64,000 nucleotides of DNA, taken from Rheum nobile (lineage: Eukaryota > Streptophyta > Magnoliopsida > Caryophyllales > Polygonaceae). The stretch covers positions 372,001-436,000 of the forward strand of contig WOAB01000317.1 in assembly GCA_027886185.1 (NCBI GenBank), in the 5' to 3' direction. How positions within the stretch are numbered: the stretch's first letter is position 1; the number at the start of each line of letters is the position of its first letter. Below, in pieces: positions 47,772 to 58,825 of this stretch. The notes under the pieces are model-generated. The model did not search any database, was not told where the DNA came from, and saw nothing but the letters and a program-made list of their open reading frames with translations. A program made the position numbers and the translations under genes.

Positions 47772-48109
47772 GATGATGTGAGAATGATTATTACTGTGTA
47801 AAATAATGTATATATAGGTAAAAAATTACGTATATATAGATAAAAATTTATACATTTTAGAAACGCATACATATACACGCAAAGATTTGAGATTTCTACA
47901 CTTTAGAATGTAGATAAGTTTTCACTTGGATATACGTAAGTTTTTTTAGTGTGTAAGTGCGAATTTGTACAAATTCAAAAAAATGCATAAATTTTCGTGT
48001 ATGTATATGCATGATTTTAAAATTGCATAGACTTTTATATGTATATGCATAAATTTTTACTTAAATATACATCATTCTTATTTTATACGATAATAATCAT
48101 CTCACATGA
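47772..48109. mobile_element. MITE-like element with terminal inverted repeats
   Basis: The left end (GATGTGAGAATGATTATTAC, then TGTAAAATAATGTATATA) and the reverse complement of the right end (CATGTGAGATGATTATTATC, then GTATAAAATAAGAATG) match imperfectly over about 45 bp. The interior is AT-rich with repeated (A)TATGCATAAATTTT phrases. A related end occurs near 56140-56200. Confidence 0.55.
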
Positions 48110-51100
48110 CCAATGCCTGAACAACGCTTGTTCATGTGTACAAACTACAAACCCTTAAATTAATAATAGCAAAGTTTCTCCTTTGTTTTACATAAAATAA
48201 AACACGCACTCATCACATATGGAAAATAACAATGGCGATCCAAAATGCGGATAATACCATAGGTTGAAATTTCTCTCTTGATTAGGGGTTGAATGGTTGG
48301 TTTAATTAAATGGTACGACCACTAAAATTGTTCTTCATAGTCCTCCTAAATTATGATTGATTACGTACGTGTACACATCAAACAAGGAAAATGAGAAAAT
48401 AAACTGTTTACATCTTTTTCGTATGCAATATCCAAAATCAATATGATTATTTCGTTATAAGCCAAAAATAAATGATTTTATATACTATAGTAACTTATAA
48501 ATAATATATTCACAAATTTTTATGTATATTTTTTCACACCCTTCCACACTATTAAAATCGGTCCAAATTGTTTGTTTCATTTTGATGTCCTAATCATTCT
48601 GATTGGTTCATAATTTTTATTTAATTTTTTATTAAACATGTGTATGCATTTTTTATAATTTTTCCACTAATCAAAATAAATAAGACACTACTTGAGACAC
48701 TAAAATAGGACAAAAAATTTGAACCAAATCTTAAATGTCTTATCCGTTATAGAGATTTAAATGGAAGAAAGAAAAAGATATGTTATTCTATATTTTAAGA
48801 TTTTTATAAAGCATTGTTATGAAATATCGTCAATCAAAACAATTGTGTGTTTTATAGTATTAAAACTAGCTAGCACAAAAGCTTTTATTGAACCACAAAC
48901 CCTAATTATCAAATATCAAACCATTAAAAAGCGTTCCTGCTATATGCACGATAAAATTTTGACATACGCACGACGCTTGTACGTCAAAGTCTGACGTACA
49001 GGCAAAAACAACCCAAATCTATACGCCAAATGTTGACATACAGGCGAAAAACTTATACACTACTTTTTAACGTACAAGTTTGTCGTTTATATAATTTCGA
49101 GTTAAAAAGTGGTAAAGAAATAAAATATTGAGGGAAATGGTGGGGGAAGGAGCATTTGCTTTATGAAACTCACAAGAGTAGCTAGTTAGGAGGGTGAGAT
49201 GGAGGAGTCACTATACCACTACTATTTCAATTCCAATGCTCCAAACTACCACTTTGAAATCTTCTACATCTATCCATATAAAGTAGCCTTGTCATTTCTT
49301 TTTCCTTTTTTTAAGCAAGAGTGGTCTTGTGACTTGTTCGTTTTACATTAATGGGCTTGCCACATATCCCTAGCTAGTGGGCCCCTGTTTCCTCCTTTTT
49401 GTCAAAGTGGGCACGTAGCCCAATATTATCGTTTTTCGTATTTGTTATCCACACTTATTTTTAGCTCGAGCTTACAAATAAACGATGGGAAAATGCCATT
49501 TCAATTTATATGTTACTAGATATTTATGGCACGGGATCGACTTTTTTTATATTGATATAATTTATAAAAAAAATTATTTTAAAATTTAAACATTAATTTA
49601 AGAATTATTAATGTTAATGTAGTATAGAAATAATCTTTGAAATTAAAAATATCCAAAATAGAAAAGGAAAAGAACGTTGAATTTTCAAGTTCTATATTAA
49701 AGAATGTTTGTTTTTGATATATATGAATTTAATATGGAAAAACTAAAATAAAGATTTATATCTAACCTTCTTTTTTCCTTTAAAAGTAATACAAAATTTT
49801 ATAGCTTCAAGGATGTTGAGATGGAAGTATGGAGATTTTTTTCGAAAGACGTCATCATAAATAATTATTAGCAATTATCTCGTGTATATTTTGACAATAT
49901 TAAAAATTATAATTTGTTTTTATTTCCATTTTTGGTGTAATAGAGCTCCTTGAGTCCTTATAATGAAAGTAAAATTAGTCTTTAGAAGCTACACTAATTA
50001 ACAATTGATATTGGACACTATATCATTATTTACGTTCATAATAATTTTATTTGTGATTCTACAAATGATCACATTTCACAATGCAACATAAATAGTACGT
50101 TTGCACTTTCGAACATTATATAACATGATCGTGCAAAACATATAAATCACTAAATCCGGGTTAACTTTTAACATAAGCGTAAACATTAATTTTGTAATTT
50201 AGATAATTGACCGATGTAACTTCTCCATAAGTTTTAAACTTATTCCATTGTAATATTGTAAAGTTTTTATGTCTTTATTAGTTTTTGTATCATGACTTTT
50301 TGGTTTGAATTGAATATTGGGCTATTAAATCTCTTTTTATATTTACATTTATTATTATTTTTGCAATTTTTTCGTATATTGACAAAGAAACTCAATACAT
50401 AAATGATGTGGAATGACAAAATATGTCGGACAAAATGGTTAAACACGCATGGTCACTTACATTCAAATTCTAGAAATTAAGAAAATCAGGACCTAAATAT
50501 TTTTAATACAAAAAAACTTTCTAAATCGGTGTACCTAAGTTTCTTTCAACTAAATAACTAAACTTTATATAAAGTAATCTTAAAAAATTTATAAATTTGT
50601 CAAAAGGTAAAAATATTAATTGAAGCAACATATACATCATAAAAAAAACATAGATTTTATATCTATATTTTTTTACAACCTAACATTATTAATAGAAAAT
50701 GGTATATCTATAGATAAAAAAAGAATTTACAAAAAAAATTGAAAAAGGAATTTATTCCATATCTATATCAGTATATGCCTTAAGTCTTAACACATATATG
50801 GGGTCAAATTATCAAAGTAAAGGATAATACAAAAGAAAATAACATGATCCTATTTGACATTTCTTTTGCAATGTTATTTTTATGTTCAAAAAAAATGAAA
50901 ATAATTAATAGTAATTTGGTATTTTATTTCAATTTTTAATTGTATTTTCTTTTTGGTTTATGTTTACTAATTTTAAAATTTATATTTGATTATCTTTTTC
51001 TAATGAAACATTAATAAAAATATATGAGCTAAAAATCATTTTATTACTCTTATGTAAAACTTTACTATGTTTTGTACTATAAAGTATAGAATACTTTAAT

Positions 51101-52647
51101 ATACTTCAGCATTGAAATTGCAATCCAGTGTTATAATAAAATAAAGTTTGTACCCATTTTATCCTACATTTAGTATTTCTAAATCATTTTGAGTAAATCA
51201 TTTCCATTTTATTGTCAAATTTAGAGGCGTGAATTCAATAATTATACATTCATGATATCATTTTTTATTTATTCAAATATTAACATTATTAAACAGATTA
51301 TTATGCACTATATATATACCAAAGTATTTATTAGTTACATGTTTGCACAATTAAGTAGCATATATATGCTAATTCAATGTTTTCAGTTATTTTTCCATAA
51401 TTTAATGTACATTATATTTTGTAATTTTATTAATAGGTTGACATGTTAATGTTATTTTTATATTCGATGAAATCAAAATAATTATAAAACATCCGATAAT
51501 TCTATAATGTTATTGTGTACCTACTCTCAATGTGTTTGTTAGTTTTGTTAAAGAATTAATAATATTCTTATTAGGTTTTTACATTTATGGTATTGTTTTT
51601 TCTTTTACATTCTAGTAATTAATAACTTTTATGAGTAAGAAAATTGAGGTATTTGGAGTCTGATTGGCCTTATGATTATTTATATCAATATAATAAGGAC
51701 TTCGATGATACTTCCATAGAATTCGGGCAATTTTTTCATATGTTCATAGTATCATAACATAATTGATTTTTAATTTTTCCTAAGAAAAAGGGAGAATGAA
51801 AATTTTCAATGTTAAAATGATCAATGCCCTTTTGGATAAAATGGGAATAAAGATGAACAAAAAAACAATGGGTTATTTTCTTTCAAATTAAATTTGTAGT
51901 CAATTTTACTATTTTATATTGTGATATTGTAAGTTAAAATGTATTATATCAATCAAAAGCAATATTTTAAAATGCAAGTCTTAAAATATATACTTATAAA
52001 GCAAATAAAAGATTTTTTTGTTAAAAGCAAATAAAAGAATATAAGCATAGTTCTTTTTGCATAGCAATGTGTACAATAATATAAGAAAAACAGAACAAAA
52101 ACTATAGATAAAGAGATTGAAGACATTAAAATTAAAATACCTCATATTATGGTGATCTGTTGCACGAAGTCAATGTCAAATGGGATTGTAAATTCACTTG
52201 GATATTAATTTATGATGATAATTGTAATAGAAAGTTGATTGTGATTGCCATGTTTGTTGCTTGTGTTCTACCCCCTCCCATGCAATACCAATTATATAGA
52301 TAAATGTTATGTTCAGAATATTAATAGACGGTTGATTTAGAATAGTTTTGGAATATGAATGGGTAGGTATTGTGGTTGAAATTAAAATATGACCGGCAAA
52401 ATAAGTAACGTAAAAAATTACTAACGCAATTTGAGTATTAATTGGTAATCAAAATTGAGTTTAAATAAAATATAATTGGATTAAAGGCCAAACAATCAAG
52501 CATACAACCGTTTGAGATTAGATGGAAACAGTTTTGAGTGTCAAAATTGATGGAAGGTGAAAGGTGAAAGGCATTTAAGATTGAATGTTAAAAAAATGAG
52601 CATTGATTGTTCAAAAAGTCTTCTTTATATGTTTATATATAGATATA

Positions 52648-52890
52648 GATTGATTGTGTACATTAGAATTTGAAAGATTTAACAGATGGATTATGGATTG
52701 TAATTGAGAAATTGTATAATTTGAAGACTAAATAATGAGTTTTTAGTTGGACAATAACTTTTATACGCTAAGTTTTTTTATTGATCGTGTACATTAGAAT
52801 TTGAAAGATTAACAAATGAATTGTAATTGAAAATTTATTTTATTTAGAGGCTAAATTAATGAGTCGTTAATCGGACAAACACTCTATTTT
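52648..52890. repeat. Diverged tandem duplication (about 135-bp period)
   Basis: GTGTACATTAGAATTTGAAA occurs near 52656 and 52788, each followed by a similar block (TGAATTGTAATTGA..., GCTAAAT(TA)ATGAGT, TTAGTTGGACAA or TTAATCGGACAA). Non-coding. Confidence 0.7.
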
Positions 52891-52984
52891 ATGTGTAAAA
52901 GATAGATAGATTAGAAATATATAAAGATTTGAGTAACTAATTAATATAAACAAATAATAATGAAAGATAAAATAGTAAAACAAA

Positions 52985-53055
52985 GTAGTTAAGAAGAGGG
53001 GTTGAACCCTAGACCTCTTGTATTGTGATAGCGTCTTTAACTATTGAGCTATATT
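52985..53055 (-). pseudogene. tRNA-like relic (possible SINE head)
   Basis: On the minus strand the sequence reads TATAGCTCAATAGTTAAAG (box A-like), then an anticodon-arm-sized gap, then GAGGTCTAGGGTTCAACCCC (box B-like). This spacing and wording resemble tRNA-derived heads common in plant intergenic DNA. The folding is not convincing for a functional tRNA. Confidence 0.4.
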
Positions 53056-53490
53056 AGAAGACATAGTTTATAATGAAAGATCAACAAAAAATAAGAAATA
53101 ATTTCTCATATTTATTAGGCATTAATTGCACCCTTAGTCTACTTTATATATTTATAGATTAGTGAAGTACTCGTGCCTTGCACGAAATTTGTTTATTTTT
53201 CGTTATATTTAAAAAATATATTTTATCAAATTTATATATTTAATCGATATACAACTGTAATAGAAGTAGATAAATGATAATATAAAAAATATTAAAAATA
53301 TTGACAAAATATTATCAATAGAGATGCGGAATTATCCATAAACTTTATATATAGTAAAAAATTGGCTAATTAATTTTGAAGCGGGGATAACCACATCCCT
53401 AACATTAATATTACTAAAACGACAAAGCATAATCAAAATGTTCATTTAATACATAAAAATGAAACCCTAAACATAAAATCTCGTAAGGTT

Positions 53491-54296
53491 TTATGAAAAA
53501 ACTTCCTTGTATACTACATTGGTTGTAGTATTAGATCTTTTTTTTCTTTTTTTGTCGCATATTAACATCTCCAAACCTTTCTTGCTGATAACACTTGATG
53601 ATGCAACATAAAATCGACCATGAGTAAAAACAAGGCGTGAAAGATACAAACCGACATTTGTAAGTAATTGGCCCCGACTCTTGTTTGTCGTCATAGCAAA
53701 ACAGACACTCGAGGGAAATTGACTTCATTGGAACTTGTATGGGTATGAAGTGTTTGATGGTGACATGAGCACACGAGGAATCAAAACTTGTCCGATATTA
53801 TTGCCTGAAATATTCTCTCCTGTTTGACATGAATGTCGAGTTGCATGATTATCAATCTTGTCCTATTACATAAACATGAAAACTGATCAATATTTTGAAG
53901 CAACATAATAAGGACTCCAACCTTACGTTTAAGTACATGATTTGGGACAACAGAACATCTAATATTGTTCAAGTAGTCAGATGTATAAGTACTTGCATCG
54001 TTGTCTGCAATAAAACTTGTCTTGTACATGATATCCAAATTGAGATAAACTTTCTCATCACCAGATAACAAATACAATATATAGTCATTAATTATATCTA
54101 CATCTTCATGTGTTGGTGCAAGAATTGCCCGTTCTTCAAAGTATTTTGAAAACAACTGATTGTCCAAAAGAGAGGAATAAACACACTTAACAATTGTTAG
54201 AATCAGATCTAAGTCATAATCTTTTATCAATAGTTCATCAAGAATTTGTATTTGTGCTTCTCCATCATTGTCATCACCTACAATACCATCACTCAT
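53491..54296 (-). pseudogene. Helitron Pif1-like helicase, C-terminal remnant
   Basis: Codons at 53781-54296 include ERAILAPTHEDVDIINDYIL and CSVVPNHVLKRKVGVLIMLL, and those at 53491-53760 include MTTNKSRGQLLTNVGLYLSR and THGRFYVASSSVISKKGL. These are the hallmark C-terminal motifs (V-VI region) of plant Helitron Pif1-like helicases. A frame change near 53700-53780 and loss of the N-terminal helicase and Rep domains make it non-functional. Confidence 0.85.
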
Positions 54297-54794
54297 GCTT
54301 AATACATATTCAAAAAAAATATTTGCTTATTCGATATCATAATCAGATGTACCTTATTGAATTTGTGTGTTTCTTGTCAAATTAAGAACCTTACAATATT
54401 TTCACAAATAAGAGGAATTAATGGTGGCGAATTTATTTTTTTAGTAACATGACATTAATTAGAGTTTATGGAGTCAAATATGGTGGTACTTATAGATGAT
54501 TAATTTTTATACATCAATACTCATAAAAACATCATACTATAGAAAGAAAAAGAAACAATAAAAACCAGTATTGAACCACTATAGTTCTCCAAACCAAAGT
54601 TGAATGTTAAATAGAAGTTATATTATGTTATCCGAGTGGAAAAAATTGAAATGTTTCTATGATAAATTTTATTTAAAACTAATTTTATATAAAAAAATAT
54701 ATGATACTACATAATAGTTTTAATCAAAGTGAAATGTTTCTTGTCTTTAACTAATTTCTTAGCTTAGAGGAGTACAAGTTGGTTCTTTAAATTT

Positions 54795-55872
54795 ATGGTT
54801 GAGATTATTGTTTGTTACGTTTTTGGAAAAAATAGATTATACAAAATATTCATATTGTATGCATATCCGGCTAATATGGGCATATATTTTATTTTCTTTG
54901 ATTTTTGAAAAACAAATGAAAAATATGAGAGCTTGACACGTGGCAAATTCAATACCGTGATGCCACGTGGTAGCAGAAAATTTTGGTTCATTTCGGGGGC
55001 GCCACGTGGCGTAGTAGGTATTCTACTTTAGTAGATATATAGTAGATTACGTACAAAAAATATATGGATGAGAATATTGTTTGCTACGTTTTTGGAAAGA
55101 ATAGATTCTACAAAATATTCATATTGTATGCATATCCGACTAATATGGCCTGAGATTTTTTTGATTTTTTTTTTGATTTTTGAAAAAACAAAGAAAAAAA
55201 TGAGAGCTTTACACGTGACAAATTCAATACCGTGATGCCACGTGACCGCATAAAATTTGGGTTCATTTTGGGGGCGCCACGTGGCGTAGTAGTTATTCTA
55301 ATTTAGTAGATATATAGTAGATTATGTACAAAAAAATATGTCTGATAATATTGTTTGCTACGTTTTTGGAAAGAATAGATTATACAAAATATTCATATTG
55401 TATGCATATCCGGCTAATAAGGGCATAGATTTTATTTTCTTTGATTTTGGAAAAACCAACGAAAAAATGAGAGCTTGACACGTGACAAATTCAATACCTT
55501 GATGCCACGTGACAACATAAAATGTTGGTTCATTTTGGGGGCGCCACGTGGCGTAGTAGGTATTCTACTTTAGTAGATATATAATAGATTACATACAAAA
55601 AATATATGTCTGATAATATTGTTTGCTACATTTTTGGAAAGAATAGATTGTACAAAATATTCATATTATATGCTTATATATCCGGCAAATATGGACATAA
55701 ATTTTATTATCTTTGATTTTCGAAAAACCAACGAAAAAAATGAGAGATTGACACGTGGCAAATTCAATACCGTGATGCCACGTAGTAGCAGAAAATTTTG
55801 GTTCATTTTGGGGGCGCTACGTGGCGTAGTAGCTATTCTACAGATATTCTACTTTAATAGATATATGATAGA
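54795..55872 (-). repeat. Four-copy tandem array of a Helitron 5' end
   Basis: Four units of 267-284 bp, each ending on the plus strand with a TTTAGTAGATATATAGTAGA-type sequence at 55046, 55321, 55588 and 55872. Each contains GGGGGCGCCACGTGGCGTAG (one variant), GATGCCACGTG and TTGACACGTG(G/A)CAAATT. Neighbouring units differ at a few percent or more of positions. Confidence 0.85.
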
Positions 55873-58114
55873 TTGTATCATGAAAGATTACATGAAAACG
55901 TGAATACACATATAAATAAAAATTTGCATGTGTATAAGCCAATTTATATACATATATAATAATTTACGTATGTTTAGAACTCATATATAATAAAAAAATA
56001 CTGACAAAAACTTTCGTATATTCTAAAGTGAATAAATTGTTGCATGTATGCATGAGTTTTTAAAGTACATAAGATTTTTTACTTGTATATATATACTTTT
56101 TTTATCTGTATTTAATCTTCTTTTTTTAAATATAATTTTATATTGAATGTACATCATTCTCACATTATCATAAAAAAAGTCATTTTTTCATAATCATTCT
56201 ATTATTAATTCGTCTTAAGGGAAATTATGGTGAGGAGCATTTTGTTATATGCTATCATCTTTTTATACTTTTTAGTTATAAAAGTAAAAGAAAAACTCGA
56301 TCGTTTGATCAAATCTTAATCGAATCAATAAAAAATCAACCATTAAGATTATCATTGTGTCTATGAAAAATATTAATATCGCGGCGTCAAGTTTAAGTAT
56401 GCAATTTTAAATTCATGAAGGTACCCTTTAACCTAATAAGTCTTGAACCAATGTAATCTCCTTTTGACATTCATCGTTGTTACTCTTTATTCCTTTTGTG
56501 GGTCCTCCTCTCCTACAATACAACAGTCTCACTCTTGAAGGCCAATTAATTTCGAAAGGTACTTGTTACCGACATTATAATACTTGGTACATTTAATTCT
56601 TATTGCTGACACAAGACATATAACCAACATAGGAGGATTGAGAGGTATAAGATTCCGTCAAAATCATTACAAGCTATTAAATGCATGGGTCTATAAAGCT
56701 TTATAATGATAGTGTGTCATAATTTCATGACAACATTAACGCGTTTTATATGTCTTGTCAATACACTGGATCATGTACATCATTTAACACGACGATCTTC
56801 ATTAACCGCGGTACTATACCAGCAACACGTCTTCCAACTCCCACAAGGTTAAGACCATGTATGGGCTGTCGGATACCTCCAGGCCGAGGCAAGTTGTTTG
56901 GACCAATACAAGCCTGACAACCACGCTTCACTTCCGCTTGACACCCGCCTCTCCACTCTGCCGGTCCAATCAACCCCTTACACTCTCTCGCCGACGTTTG
57001 TCACAAAATGAACCACGAGTTGGCACGTGTCTCCTCATGTCGACTAAGCAGAAACATGACTCTTCGCCTATAAATTGCACTACACCCCTCATAAATGGAG
57101 GGTTCGGAAAAAGGGAAAAACAGTTCTACAAGGTTGTTTTTAACTCTTTTCGAGATTCGTGTGATTTCCGTGTAATTGTAAAAAGAGTGAAAAGTTTCGT
57201 GTTCTTCGTCCATAATACATCGCGTTCTTTGATTGAGTTTTGTATTAAGATCAATACACCGCGTTCACTTAGAATCCAGTCTTATATAGATTTACACCAT
57301 TTACGTACTTAGAAAACGCGAGGATCATCATATAACACAAGTTAATGTTATACGATGAAATGTGATATTTGATATGCTAATAATGTGTTGATAATTCATC
57401 CGAATGTTTTATAAAACATAAGACAACTATATCAAACGAAATCTTCCTACAATAGATAAGTTGACGGTGGTTATGACTTATGATAGTTTTTATATAAGTT
57501 TATTCTCTCTTTTGATTAGCAAATTATTTTTGAAAACCATCCATTCAAAGTTTAAGACTATAGATGTACTTCTCAAAAGGGCAATGGAAATATATAAAAG
57601 AAAAATATTAAAAAGTGAACGTAATACCAAACTAACGATAACCATATGATAGCACACATTTTTCCTTTAAAGAATCCATCTTACGTTAATTAATTCGAGT
57701 TGGATAAAGAAAGCCCAAATATGAGCAATGCTTTGTTCAGAAGCCCAAATTTGGTATCACTATGTTGGACAAGGCCCACAAGAAAGCCCAAAGCATCTCA
57801 AAATTTAGCAACTGTAGTCTGTAAAGGAGTGAAATCACTTTTTAGTCTCCCTCTAAAAAAAAACATGAAATTAGTTTATTAATTTCCTGAGTTATATAAA
57901 GTTTATATTGTTTTTACCACTTTTTTCATGCTTTTTTTTATTTTATATTTCCCCTTATGCAAAATAGATATGATAGAATGTTTTTTTTTGTTTATATATA
58001 TAAACAAATAAATAGAGAGTATCCTTATAAATTAGAGTGCATACCCAAATTATCACAATAGATGATTTTTACAAAGAATTTACAAGATGAAAAATACTAG
58101 AGATCGAATCTAGA
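55873..58114. other. AT-rich intergenic region with one GC-richer island
   Basis: Mostly structureless AT-rich DNA. A MITE-like end resembling the 47772-48109 element is near 56140-56200. The interval 56750-57310 is GC-richer, with a CTATAAAT box at about 57069 and downstream sequence rich in TTTTGTATTAAGATCAATA-type wording that recalls an LTR. I could not find TG...CA ends with a duplication. ORFs there show no recognisable family. Confidence 0.4.
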
Positions 58115-58470
58115 TATCGACTTTAAGATCTTTGTAAATGTGTGTAATCATATTGAGGCTGCAAGTAGTCCAAACTAGCGTTCCGTAGGATAGTAGTGGA
58201 GATATTCGAATTTGCCAGAAAGTCAGCAATTTTATTGGATTCTCGATAGCAACGATGAACATGAAAATAATCTAAACCATATAACAATGTGCGAATTTCT
58301 CGGATTATTGTTGAAATTTTCCAAGGCATTTTCCAAATTACACTAATAGAATTAATGACATAGAGATTATTTCCTTCAAGAACTATTCACCTATAGCCTT
58401 GCGAAATAACTCTACGAAGACATTCAAGAGCGACAAACGCTTCAACTTTGATAGGTAATGAACAGATAAT
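58115..58470 (-). pseudogene. LINE-type RNase H-like fragment
   Basis: Minus-strand codons at 58123-58329 read MPWKISTIIREIRTLLYGLD and CYRESNKIADFLAN, matching the C-terminal half of the plant RNase H-like domain (RVT_3) attached to non-LTR retrotransposons. Upstream, beyond stops, VEAFVALECLRRVISQG and VLEGNNLYVINSIS supply the earlier part. A degenerate relic. Confidence 0.65.
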
Positions 58471-58825
58471 TACCTCATCGCAGTAATTTCAGAAAATATA
58501 TCCGATATGTGTAAAACTGTTTTATTTAACGGATACATAAAAATTTAATTTCATGATAGAATGTTGAAATTATACTAGACGATTCTTGTATTTATTTTCC
58601 TTTTTTAAAAATATGATACACCGGCACGGCGGCACACCACAATTTACAGCGGAACGATCGCAACGACGGCGTTTAAACGACCGAGGACGAAACGCGTCGT
58701 TTCGTGTCTGTTTTCACTTCACAAGAGTAAAAAAGAGGTGCGAACACGCAACACCTGCTGCCGAATAGAAAGATAAGAGTTACAGAAGACAGCAAAGAGA
58801 TACGAATTGAGAGAGGGCGATAGCG
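58471..58825 (+). promoter_or_regulatory. Promoter and leader of the Tim17/22/23 gene
   Basis: AT-rich DNA to about 58610, then a GC-richer 200-bp stretch with GCGACGACGGCG-like repeats, consistent with a TATA-less housekeeping promoter and leader. No defined elements could be fixed. Confidence 0.4.

Larger units (their letters stand above)
45979..53158. other. Gene desert, very AT-rich
   Basis: About 7 kb with no supported coding sequence; all ORFs are short, AT-driven and without recognisable motifs. Recognised items are a MITE-like inverted repeat (47772-48109), an ACGGAGGGGG phrase near 47406 like the ends of many plant MITEs, a tandem duplication at 52648-52890, and a tRNA-like relic near 52985-53055. 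The rest looks like decayed intergenic sequence. Confidence 0.5.
53159..55872 (-). mobile_element. Decayed Helitron with tandem 5' ends
   Basis: On the minus strand it starts TCTATCATATATCTATTAAA at 55872 and ends ...ACTTCACTAA at 53159, followed by T. A hairpin (TCGTGCAAGGCACGA) lies about 12 bp before the end: TC...CTRR ends with a terminal hairpin. Inside is the C-terminal part of a Helitron helicase. The Rep domain and most of the helicase are missing. The 5' end is present four times in tandem (54795-55872). Confidence 0.8.

Noticed and set aside
53781..54296. Possible host DNA helicase gene
   Set aside because: Only the C-terminal part, frame-broken, and lying within Helitron termini.
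54795..55872. Regular repeat-spacer pattern that might suggest a CRISPR-like array
   Set aside because: Units are 267-284 bp with no short constant repeat and unique spacers; they are Helitron 5' ends in a plant genome.
56857..57312. 151-codon plus-strand ORF
   Set aside because: No recognisable domain; Arg/Thr/Ser-biased, overlaps an antisense ORF, and lies in a likely repeat-derived island.
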